A stretch of 64,000 nucleotides of DNA, taken from NCBI GenBank assembly GCA_965601825.1, contig OZ271839.1:3410001-3474000 (forward strand), read 5' to 3'. Source of the DNA: HXMU1420-13 sp965601825. GTDB taxonomy: Bacteria; Bacteroidota; Rhodothermia; Balneolales; Balneolaceae. Below, piece after piece: positions 1-7,473 of the stretch (position 1 is its first letter; the number at the start of each line of letters is the position of its first letter). The notes beneath the pieces are model-generated. The model ran no database searches. It was not told where the DNA came from and saw only the letters and a program-made list of their open reading frames with translations. Made by a program: the position numbers and the translations under genes.

Positions 1-2
1 TA

Positions 3-1094
3 CATGGGTTTGATTTTGAATTCACTATTTCAACATTTGCAGCTTGTTCGATGGGAGTGTTTTCTGTTCGTGATGTAAGAAATAGATCGCAGTTTTTCTT
101 CACAACACCAGGCATCGTTTTTATTACCTATATGATTTGTATGGGTGCATTTAGCCTTTCTGTAATAGAAGGATGGGAAATCATTTTCCAAAATTCAGTT
201 TTTATCGCAATTAACTGTTTACTGATTCTCTTCACCTATCCAATCATTCTGCTTTTCGAAAAGATTTTTGGTGTAACTACTGATTTCACGCTGCTTGAAT
301 TAGGCGACACAAATCAGCCATTACTCAAAGAATTGATGAACAAAGCGCCCGGCACCTTTCATCATAGTTTACAGGTAGCAAATTTGTCTGAAGCTGCTGC
401 ATATGCTATCAATGCAAATCCACTTCTCGTGCGAGTTGGCGCACTTTATCATGATATCGGTAAAATGGTTAAACCGGAATATTTTGTTGAAAATCAGGCT
501 GGAGGTTCAAATGAGCATGACAAATTAAAGCCTCAAATGAGTGCAATGGTTATTAAATCACACGTTAGTGAAGGTGTGAAAATGGCCAAAGAATACAGCT
601 TGCCAAAAGTGCTGATTTCATTTATTGAAACACATCATGGAACATCTGTTATTCGATACTTCTTTGAAAAAGCTAAAGCCAACGAAGAAGAAGTAGAGAA
701 AGACACTCCCAACGAGGAAACTTTCCGCTATGATGGACCACTTCCAAACACAAAAGAAACCGGAATCCTTCTCCTTGCTGATGGAATTGAGGCTGCATCT
801 CGTGCCATGAAAAATCCAACCTATAGTAAACTGGAAAACCTGGTTAATCGAATGGTGGATGATCGAGTGAGTGAAGGACAATTGAGTCACTGTCCACTTA
901 CATTCAGAGATCTACAGGTGATTAAAGAGTCCTTTATCAGTATTCTGGTTGGGGTTTACCATAGTAGAATTGAATATCCGGATGATGAAAAATCAACCAA
1001 AGAAATCGAAGAAGAAGCAAAAAAAGCATCTACTGAAGATGAAGCTCCAGCCGTAAACGGTGAACAAAAAACGGAATCTACCTCCGAAGCTTAA
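3..1094 (+). CDS. PgpH/YqfF-type 7TM-HD phosphohydrolase, C-terminal part (5' end outside window)
   Basis: The reading frame is open from base 3, so the gene starts before the window; the first ATG inside it (51) lies in the middle of the protein. Visible are the last membrane segments of a 7TM region, then a cytosolic HD domain with HHS, a YHDIGK metal-binding core and a later LLLADGIEAASR stretch. These are typical of the 7TMR-HDED/7TM-HD family (PgpH, YqfF), whose characterised members hydrolyse c-di-AMP. The last 50 or so residues are a low-complexity Glu/Lys/Ala-rich tail. The next gene begins 3 bases after the stop, so it is probably co-transcribed with xerD. c-di-AMP as substrate is inferred from the family. 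Confidence 0.85.
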   Translation, partial: HGFDFEFTISTFAACSMGVFSVRDVRNRSQFFFTTPGIVFITYMICMGAFSLSVIEGWEIIFQNSVFIAINCLLILFTYPIILLFEKIFGVTTDFTLLELGDTNQPLLKELMNKAPGTFHHSLQVANLSEAAAYAINANPLLVRVGALYHDIGKMVKPEYFVENQAGGSNEHDKLKPQMSAMVIKSHVSEGVKMAKEYSLPKVLISFIETHHGTSVIRYFFEKAKANEEEVEKDTPNEETFRYDGPLPNTKETGILLLADGIEAASRAMKNPTYSKLENLVNRMVDDRVSEGQLSHCPLTFRDLQVIKESFISILVGVYHSRIEYPDDEKSTKEIEEEAKKASTEDEAPAVNGEQKTESTSEA

Positions 1095-1097
1095 ATC

Positions 1098-2009
1098 GTG
1101 CGATTTAAATCAGAATTAGATCTATACCTACAATTTATTAAGCTGGAAAAAGGTCTGTCTGAAAACTCAATCCTCTCCTATCAAAACGATTTAGAGCGTT
1201 ATCTCCAATTTCTGATTGCTGATCAAAAACTTGCAGACTTAAGTGGAGTTACTCTAACTCATATCGAGTCTTTTTTAGATTTCCTGATTGATAATGAGTT
1301 GTTATCAGCATCTTCATTGGCTAGGAATATTTCAAGTATTCGGGGGTTTCATGAATTTGCTGTTGTTGAAGGAATCACAAAGGCAAATCCTGCTGAATTA
1401 ATCGAATTACCAAAGAAAGCACGAAAACTTCCGGAAATATTAAATCCGGATGAGGTTATTTCAATGCTTGATACACCGGATACTTCAAAACCGGCTGGAA
1501 TACGTGATAAAGCAATTCTTGAATGTTTATATGGAACCGGAATGCGGGTAAGCGAGCTCACTGACCTGGAAACCGATCGCCTTTATTTTGAAATCGGATT
1601 TATTCGAGTTATTGGTAAAGGTAGTAAAGAAAGATTGGTACCCGTAGGCGAAGTTGCACAGGAAGCGCTCGAACATTATATCGAATATGCCCGCCCATTA
1701 TTTTTTAAAATTGAGAAGGCTGAAAAAGCAAAAAACAAAGTTTTTCTTAACCAACGTGGTGGTGCACTTACTAGAATGAGTGTTTGGAATATAGTTCAAA
1801 AAGCTGCGAAAGAAGCTGACATCAAAAAAAATGTATATCCACACATTTTTCGGCATTCCTTTGCTACTCATTTATTGGAAGGTGGCGCAGATCTTCGAGC
1901 TGTTCAGGAAATGCTAGGACATTCTTCCATTCTTACTACAGAAATCTATACCCATGTAGATCGATCTCTATTGCATCAGGTACATAAACAATTTCACCCG
2001 CGAGCTTAA
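1098..2009 (+). CDS. xerD: Tyrosine recombinase XerD-like
   Basis: A 303-residue site-specific tyrosine recombinase with the usual N-terminal SAM-like core-binding domain (about residues 1-100) and C-terminal catalytic domain. The catalytic set is complete: R150 (GTGMRVSEL), K174 (GKGSKER), H249 and R252 (HIFRHSFATHLL), H275 (LGHSS) and Y284 (EIYTHVD). The C-terminus LHQVHKQFHPRA closely resembles XerD, the dif-site chromosome-dimer resolvase partner of XerC, so XerD is preferred over XerC or a mobile-element integrase. The start is GTG, 3 bases after the preceding stop. No att-like repeats or phage genes flank it. Its stop codon overlaps that of ytxJ on the other strand. Confidence 0.88.
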   Translation: MRFKSELDLYLQFIKLEKGLSENSILSYQNDLERYLQFLIADQKLADLSGVTLTHIESFLDFLIDNELLSASSLARNISSIRGFHEFAVVEGITKANPAELIELPKKARKLPEILNPDEVISMLDTPDTSKPAGIRDKAILECLYGTGMRVSELTDLETDRLYFEIGFIRVIGKGSKERLVPVGEVAQEALEHYIEYARPLFFKIEKAEKAKNKVFLNQRGGALTRMSVWNIVQKAAKEADIKKNVYPHIFRHSFATHLLEGGADLRAVQEMLGHSSILTTEIYTHVDRSLLHQVHKQFHPRA

Positions 2010-2389
2010 CTTAAAGCTGATAGTAAATTATTGGAGCTTACCTGATGATGAGAACCATGCCAGGTAACTATCTTATCTTTCAAAATGATTAGTTGTGGGG
2101 ATTCATGTCTAACCCCAACTTTCTCGGCTAAATAATTCGATAATGGGCGCTGACGAATTACATCAATTATATAAAAACCGGCATTTTCGAAATCTGATTT
2201 ATCGATTATTTCAATATTCTTCTTTGCAAAGAAACTGGTCCCACACTGATTACTGTGCTTATAAATCACTATTTGTTGATTACTTGATGATTCGAATATT
2301 TCATCGATATGCTCAACACTTAAAACCTCATCCCAATAGGCATCTTTGGAGGATTGTGTATTATCAAAAAAACGATTCAAAAATCCCAT
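2006..2389 (-). CDS. ytxJ: Bacillithiol system redox-active protein YtxJ
   Basis: A 127-residue thioredoxin-fold protein with one putative active-site cysteine, C49, in the context YKHSNQCGTS. It matches the YtxJ/DUF2847 monothiol bacilliredoxin-like family, which has a conserved KHSxxCxxS element followed by a cis-Pro region (here HESPQLIIL). The family is linked to bacillithiol, the low-molecular-weight thiol of Firmicutes and many Bacteroidota. It converges on xerD with a 4-base overlap in which both genes use the palindrome TTAA for their stops. It is divergent from the UPF0173 hydrolase, so the 87 bases between 2390 and 2476 should hold both promoters. Confidence 0.82.
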   Translation of the reverse strand: MGFLNRFFDNTQSSKDAYWDEVLSVEHIDEIFESSSNQQIVIYKHSNQCGTSFFAKKNIEIIDKSDFENAGFYIIDVIRQRPLSNYLAEKVGVRHESPQLIILKDKIVTWHGSHHQVSSNNLLSALS

Positions 2390-2476
2390 GCATTTGTAGT
2401 TTAACCTTATTAAGATACGCTATGAAAAAGTTAGTTTCTTTACTGCTTAAAAATAATAGGAGAACAAGGGCAAATC

Positions 2477-3187
2477 ATGAATATCGAATCTAAAACACAA
2501 GCTTTTTGGCTTGGTCACTCTGCAGTTAAACTCATCAGTCCAAAAGGAAATGTAATTTATATTGATCCGTTTCTAGCAGATAATCCATCCACACCTGATC
2601 ATCTTAAAACTGTTGAAAAAGCCGATTTTATACTATTAACTCACGGACATGAAGACCATGTTGGTGATACTATAGAGATTGCAAAAAATACAGGTGCAAA
2701 GGTTGTTGCTATTGTTGAATTAATTGGGCTTTTATCAAATGAAGGATTGGCTGCAGAACAAGCAGTAGCTTTTAATAAAGGTGGTACCGTCAATTTTGAC
2801 GATTTCTCTGTGACAATGGTAACCGCAAATCATAGTTCATCTTTTAAAGGTCAGTATGCGGGTGATCCTGCCGGTTTGATTATTTCCTTTGAGGATGATA
2901 TTTGCGTGTATCACATGGGCGATACAAATATTTTCGGAGATTTGGATTTGTATGGCGAGCTTTATGAGCCAACATTAGTATTTGCTCCTATTGGAGATCA
3001 TTTCACCATGGGACCTGAAGAAGCGGCGTATGCGGTTGAGATGTTAGACGCGGAAGTTGCCGTTCCGATCCATTATGGAACCTGGCCTATTTTAGCCGGA
3101 GACCCCAATGTGTTTAAAGAAGTACTTGAAGAATTTTCTGGTATTGAAGTAGTTATTCCTGATGTTGGTTCAAATATCCTTGAATAA
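2477..3187 (+). CDS. UPF0173-type metal-dependent hydrolase (metallo-beta-lactamase fold)
   Basis: 236 residues, the normal length for UPF0173 (YtkL-like) hydrolases. The metal-binding HxHxDH motif is present as H56-G-H58-E-D60-H61, followed by further ligand regions ANHSSSF, YHMGDTNIFGD and the C-terminal HYGTWP. A near-consensus ribosome-binding site (AGGAGAAC) precedes the ATG. The cellular substrate of this family is unknown to me. It stands alone between the divergent ytxJ and the following lipoprotein gene. Confidence 0.85.
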   Translation: MNIESKTQAFWLGHSAVKLISPKGNVIYIDPFLADNPSTPDHLKTVEKADFILLTHGHEDHVGDTIEIAKNTGAKVVAIVELIGLLSNEGLAAEQAVAFNKGGTVNFDDFSVTMVTANHSSSFKGQYAGDPAGLIISFEDDICVYHMGDTNIFGDLDLYGELYEPTLVFAPIGDHFTMGPEEAAYAVEMLDAEVAVPIHYGTWPILAGDPNVFKEVLEEFSGIEVVIPDVGSNILE

Positions 3188-3212
3188 TAACTCATAATTA
3201 ACCTTTACTACG

Positions 3213-3620
3213 ATGAAGTTTAACATTCTTTTTGTATTTGCTATCTGCATGGCGTTTATCTCTTGTAATAGTTCTACTGTGAATAAAGGCCCAAATCAAA
3301 GTGAAGCGGTTGAATCACCTGAAGAATTCATCTTCTATAATGATCTCGGAGATTATTTAAGACGGGTTCCGGGGCTTCAATTCAATGATGGATATTTCAG
3401 AATTCGTGGACCTCAAAGTCTAACTCAAACAACAGAACCATTGTATGTTATCGATGGCGTGATGATTGGGAATAGTTTCAGTCGCGCAAATGGCCTTATT
3501 GATGCAAATAACATTGCACGGGTTAATGTGCTCAAAAGCGTGGATTCAACAAGCCAATATGGAATGCGAGGCTCCAGCGGTGTGATTGAAATATTTACTA
3601 AGAAAACTGACAGGGAATAA
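3213..3620 (+). CDS. Stand-alone TonB-receptor plug-domain lipoprotein
   Basis: A 135-residue protein with a lipoprotein signal (hydrophobic stretch ending ...AFISC, cysteine at residue 19). The rest, about residues 45-132, is a TonB-receptor plug fold: a YLRRVPGL start, FRIRG, LYVIDGVMI, then NIARVNVLKS and a terminal YGMRGSSGVIEIFTKK. These match the plug of SusC-like receptors, but no beta-barrel follows because the frame stops after the plug. The neighbours do not look like a SusCD locus. It could be a lipid-anchored partner or a relic of a receptor; the intact lipobox and frame argue against simple decay. Confidence 0.75.
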   Translation: MKFNILFVFAICMAFISCNSSTVNKGPNQSEAVESPEEFIFYNDLGDYLRRVPGLQFNDGYFRIRGPQSLTQTTEPLYVIDGVMIGNSFSRANGLIDANNIARVNVLKSVDSTSQYGMRGSSGVIEIFTKKTDRE

Positions 3621-3688
3621 AAACCTATCCCATTAAACTCCTCTTAAATCATAAAAATCAAGCTTCTTAAATATTTGATTTAATAATT

Positions 3689-4468
3689 ATGTTGAAAATA
3701 CTTCTCATAGTGTCAATGGTTTTCATCCCAAATAATCATAATAATGATGAAAGGCGTTGGGGACAAACCGGTCATCGAGCTACCGGTTATATAGCAGCTG
3801 AATTATTAACAGAAACTGCAGCTCATGAAGTAAATCGAATTCTAAATGGTGATTCCATGGCTGAAGCCAGCACTTGGATGGATGAAGTTCGATCTGATCC
3901 GAGTTTTCGATATATGAACCCATGGCATTATTGTACTATACCTGATGGGATGACTTATGAAGAAGCAGGAACACCGGAATATGGTGATGTAATATGGGCG
4001 ATTGAAAAAATGGTGACAGAATTGAAATCTGGAGAATTATCAGAGGAGCAAGAAGCGATTAACTTAAAAGTTTTAATTCATTTAGTTGGAGATTTACATC
4101 AACCGTTACATGTTGGAAATGGTACTGATCGAGGTGGTAATGATATTCGTATTGAATGGTTTGGCGACGTTTCCAATTTACACCGAGTCTGGGATAGCGA
4201 AATGATAGATAGTCGTCAACACGATGGACGTGAGTTAGCAGATTTTTCAGATGATCAACTTACAGAAGAACTTATCGCAGAATGGCAAAGTACAAGTTGG
4301 GTTGATTGGGCACATGAGTCATCGAACTTGTTAGAACAAGTTTACACTTTTGAAACTGCACGTTTAGGTTACGAATATATGTATCACAATTTCGAAACTG
4401 TTGAATTAAGAATTGTGCAAGCAGGTGTTCGACTGGCCGGGTTAATTAATGACATTTACAGTGAATAA
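3689..4468 (+). CDS. S1/P1 nuclease family, secreted
   Basis: 259 residues. A short hydrophobic N-terminal segment precedes RRWGQTGHRATGYIA, the family's mature N-terminal Trp and first His zinc ligand. Other ligand regions follow: WMDEVRSD, NPWHYC, LIHLVGDLHQPLHVGN (His-Asp-His) and NLHRVWDSEM (His-Asp). All three zinc sites of S1/P1-type single-strand nucleases/3'-nucleotidases therefore seem intact. The likely role is periplasmic or extracellular nucleic-acid breakdown for phosphate or nucleoside uptake. It is followed by an unrelated oxidoreductase after 21 bases. Confidence 0.88.
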   Translation: MLKILLIVSMVFIPNNHNNDERRWGQTGHRATGYIAAELLTETAAHEVNRILNGDSMAEASTWMDEVRSDPSFRYMNPWHYCTIPDGMTYEEAGTPEYGDVIWAIEKMVTELKSGELSEEQEAINLKVLIHLVGDLHQPLHVGNGTDRGGNDIRIEWFGDVSNLHRVWDSEMIDSRQHDGRELADFSDDQLTEELIAEWQSTSWVDWAHESSNLLEQVYTFETARLGYEYMYHNFETVELRIVQAGVRLAGLINDIYSE

Positions 4469-4489
4469 TTTTTAAGTCACTAACAAAAT

Positions 4490-5464
4490 ATGAGTGAAGT
4501 TTTAAAATGGGGAATACTTAGTTCAGCTAAAATTGGAGTCCGAGACGTAATTCCCGCAATCAAAAAGTCAAAAAATGGTGAGGTTTTGGCGATCTCATCA
4601 AGAGAACTAGCGCATGCTGAAACGGTAGCTAATGATCTTAATATTCCGAAAGCTTATGGGAGTTATGATAAGCTTCTTGAGGATAATTCAATTGATGTAA
4701 TCTACAATCCTCTCCCGAATCACCTACATGTTCCTTACACTGTTAAAGCATTAAAAGCCGGTAAACATGTGCTTTGTGAAAAACCCATTTCAGTGAATCA
4801 TCAAGACGCTGTTGAGCTTTTGGAATTAACTAAGGACTATCCCAACATAAAAGTAATGGAGGCCTTTATGTATAGATTTCATCCGCAATGGGATTTAGTT
4901 AAGAATACAATAGAGAAAGGAGAAATCGGTGAGATCAAACATGTCCATTCCACTTTCTCCTATTTTAATAACAGTCCGACCAACATTAAAAACCAGGTTG
5001 AATTAGGTGGTGGCGGTTTGCTGGATATCGGCTGCTATTGTGTAAATTTTTCACGATTTATTTTCCAAGATGAGCCTTATGAAATCGATTCATTCATGGA
5101 TTTTGATCCGGAGTTTAATACAGATCGGGTAGCTACAGGATTACTAAAATTTAAAAATGGATCAGCCACATTTATGTGTGGTATGCAAGTTGAGTTCGAT
5201 CAAAAAGCACAAATTTTTGGAACAAAAGGTAAGATTGAAATCGACATTCCCTTCAATGATGCAATGGAAATTCAGCGAAAGGTGATCATTACCAAAGATC
5301 GGGAATCTGAAGTACATTTTTTTAAACCTTGCGATCAGTATCAATTGCAAATAGATGCATTCTCAGATGCAATTTTAAATAATACACAGGTACCAATACC
5401 AATCGAAGATGCGGTCGCGAACATGAAAGTAATTACGCAGATGTTTACTAATTATATGAAATAA
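4490..5464 (+). CDS. Gfo/Idh/MocA family oxidoreductase
   Basis: 324 residues. The N-terminal Rossmann domain shows WGILSSAKIG and the family's hallmark EKP motif (LCEKPISV). The C-terminal domain contains MEAFMYRFHPQW and GGGGLLDIGCYCVN, the region that carries the usual Asp-x-x-x-His/Cys catalytic set (here D-I-G-C). This is the layout of NAD(P)-dependent sugar or dihydrodiol dehydrogenases. I cannot assign the substrate. It ends 3 bases before terC, so the two are probably co-transcribed without an obvious functional link. Confidence 0.85.
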   Translation: MSEVLKWGILSSAKIGVRDVIPAIKKSKNGEVLAISSRELAHAETVANDLNIPKAYGSYDKLLEDNSIDVIYNPLPNHLHVPYTVKALKAGKHVLCEKPISVNHQDAVELLELTKDYPNIKVMEAFMYRFHPQWDLVKNTIEKGEIGEIKHVHSTFSYFNNSPTNIKNQVELGGGGLLDIGCYCVNFSRFIFQDEPYEIDSFMDFDPEFNTDRVATGLLKFKNGSATFMCGMQVEFDQKAQIFGTKGKIEIDIPFNDAMEIQRKVIITKDRESEVHFFKPCDQYQLQIDAFSDAILNNTQVPIPIEDAVANMKVITQMFTNYMK

Positions 5465-5467
5465 AAT

Positions 5468-6163
5468 ATGGCTGACATTATTGGGGTACTTGCACTACTA
5501 ATCGGACTAGAATTGGTATTAGGGGTTGATAACATTCTAGTGATTTCCATTTTAGTAAGTCGATTAAAAAAGGAACAGCAAAACAAGGCTAGAATCATTG
5601 GACTTGTTTTAGCGATGGTAGCCCGGGTATTACTGTTGTTTCTTCTTTTAAAACTAACGGGATTAACAAACCCGATCCTATTCGATTTCAGCATCAGGGA
5701 TATTATTCTAATTGTTGGTGGTTTATTTCTGATTTATAAAGCTGTAAAAGAAATCCATCACATAGTTGAACTGAAAGATGAGCAAGAATCAGGTAAAAGC
5801 TTAAAAAATACTTTTGGTTCTGTAATTACCCAAATAGTTCTTCTCGATATTGTTTTTTCGATTGATTCAGTAATTACTGCAATTGGTCTAACAGATGAAG
5901 TCTGGGTTATCATTACGGCGGTAGTATTATCATTTGCCGTTATTCTAATTTTTGCCAGACCTATTGGTGACTTCATTCTAGCTAATCCTGCACTTAAAAT
6001 CCTTGCATTGTCATTCTTAATTAGTATTGGAATAACCATTTTTATGGAAGGAATGCATAAAGAAGTACCAAAAGCTTATATCTATTTGCCTATGGGATTT
6101 GCTCTGGCCGTTGAATTACTTCAGATGCGCTATTCCAGAAATAAAGCCAGGAATTTGGTTTAG
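5468..6163 (+). CDS. TerC family integral membrane protein
   Basis: 231 residues with about seven membrane segments. The TerC hallmark is present twice as internal repeats: LELVLGVDNILVISILVSRL near the N-terminus and LLDIVFSIDSVITAIGL near the middle, each with acidic residues inside the membrane. Characterised TerC-family members (for example Alx and MeeF/MeeY) export manganese; tellurium resistance is the historical name. Manganese export is therefore a family-based guess. It sits 3 bases downstream of the Gfo/Idh/MocA gene. Confidence 0.85.
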   Translation: MADIIGVLALLIGLELVLGVDNILVISILVSRLKKEQQNKARIIGLVLAMVARVLLLFLLLKLTGLTNPILFDFSIRDIILIVGGLFLIYKAVKEIHHIVELKDEQESGKSLKNTFGSVITQIVLLDIVFSIDSVITAIGLTDEVWVIITAVVLSFAVILIFARPIGDFILANPALKILALSFLISIGITIFMEGMHKEVPKAYIYLPMGFALAVELLQMRYSRNKARNLV

Positions 6164-6286
6164 TCGACTTAAGTGTAATTTTTAATATATGTTTGACCAG
6201 CAATGTATTAGCTCAAAACTGGCATAATGATTCAATTTTGAACGATTTTTGTTATTTTATGGTCTTGATCAAAATCATCTGACACT

Positions 6287-7390
6287 ATGCCATCATTAGT
6301 CACATTCAATAATAAGATCGACAAAGAATTTGCTCGTGAAGTAAAGAAACGAGTGAACAAGTATTTCGAGGAAAAAGAAATTTCCAAGCATGCAAACGGT
6401 GCCATGTACTTCAAGACCTTTGCTATTCTTAGTTTGTACTGGGTTCCTTATGCATTAATTATGCTTGCCGGTTATTCAATTGAAACAATGTGGTTCCTTT
6501 GTTTTTTAATGGGAACAGGTATGGCCGGTATTGGTTTTTCAATCACGCATGATGCACTGCACGGTGCTTATTCATCCAATAATACGGTGAATAATATTCT
6601 TGGCACATTTTTCGATTTAGTTGGAGCAAATGGATATATATGGAAAATCACACATAATATTATCCATCACACATATACTAATATTCACGGCCACGATGAA
6701 GATCTTGAAGTAGCTGAATTCATCCGCCTTTCACCGCATACCGAGTATAAACCAATTCATCGTTTTCAGCATATCTTAGCTTTTCCGGCTTACAGTTTTG
6801 CAACTTTCTTCTGGGTGTTTATTAAAGACTATTGGTATTTCTTCAAATCACCACTTGGCCCTTATGAAAACAAGAAACATCCAACTAATGAGTGGATTAA
6901 ACTGATCATCACTAAAATTGTTTATTACACTTTGGTAATTGTACTTCCATTAATGTTTTTGGAAATCACATGGTGGCAATATTTAATTGGATTTTTGACT
7001 ATCCATTTAACTGCAGGACTAATTTTAGGTATCATTTTCCAATTGGCACATGTTGTTGAGTCTACTACTCATCCCCTCCCAAATGAGGACAATATGATTG
7101 AGAATCACTGGGTAATCCATGAAATGCTTACAACCAATAATTTTGCCCGTAGAAACAAATTCTTATGCTGGTATGTAGGTGGATTAAATTTTCAGATTGA
7201 GCATCATCTATTCCCAAAGGTTTGCAGTATTCATTATCCGGAAATCAGCCCTATAGTTGAAGAAACAGCAAAGGAATTTGGAATCCCGTACAACTGCCAT
7301 GAAACGTTCCTAGAAGCAGTTGCATCACACTATAGAACACTGAAGAAGTTCGGAGACAAAGATTTTAAATGGTCGCCCAGCATGGCCTAA
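6287..7390 (+). CDS. Membrane fatty-acid (acyl-CoA/acyl-lipid) desaturase
   Basis: 367 residues with paired membrane spans and the three di-iron histidine boxes: HDALH, HNIIHHTYTN (HxxHH) and QIEHHLFP (a QxxHH third box). The QIEHH third box and the overall pattern resemble the front-end/linoleoyl-CoA-desaturase-like branch common in Bacteroidota. It should introduce cis double bonds into membrane acyl chains and so adjust fluidity. The 123-base upstream gap contains AT-rich promoter-like sequence and the 8-base palindrome TTGATCAA just before the start; I cannot tell if this is an operator. A strong intrinsic terminator follows. Confidence 0.88.
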   Translation: MPSLVTFNNKIDKEFAREVKKRVNKYFEEKEISKHANGAMYFKTFAILSLYWVPYALIMLAGYSIETMWFLCFLMGTGMAGIGFSITHDALHGAYSSNNTVNNILGTFFDLVGANGYIWKITHNIIHHTYTNIHGHDEDLEVAEFIRLSPHTEYKPIHRFQHILAFPAYSFATFFWVFIKDYWYFFKSPLGPYENKKHPTNEWIKLIITKIVYYTLVIVLPLMFLEITWWQYLIGFLTIHLTAGLILGIIFQLAHVVESTTHPLPNEDNMIENHWVIHEMLTTNNFARRNKFLCWYVGGLNFQIEHHLFPKVCSIHYPEISPIVEETAKEFGIPYNCHETFLEAVASHYRTLKKFGDKDFKWSPSMA

Positions 7391-7405
7391 TAATTATATC
7401 TTCTT

Positions 7406-7434
7406 AAAGCTCACTGAATGTGAGCTTTTTTTTT
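7406..7434 (+). terminator. Rho-independent terminator after the desaturase gene
   Basis: A perfect 9-bp stem (AAAGCTCAC / GTGAGCTTT) with a 5-base loop, followed by an unbroken T run. It lies 15 bases past the desaturase stop and separates that gene from the kinase pair. Confidence 0.93.
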
Positions 7435-7473
7435 GGACTTTTACCTACATTCTGATCTAACAAATTTTTAGTA

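Noticed and set aside
618..890. 90-codon minus-strand frame inside the HD phosphohydrolase gene
   Set aside because: It is antisense to a well-conserved coding region and resembles no known protein; a shadow frame.
1098..2009. The tyrosine recombinase as an integrase of a mobile element
   Set aside because: The C-terminus is XerD-like, neighbours are housekeeping genes, and no att repeats or cargo are seen.
2143..2493. 116-codon plus-strand frame opposite ytxJ
   Set aside because: It lies antisense to ytxJ, whose family match is clear, and runs into the start of the UPF0173 gene.
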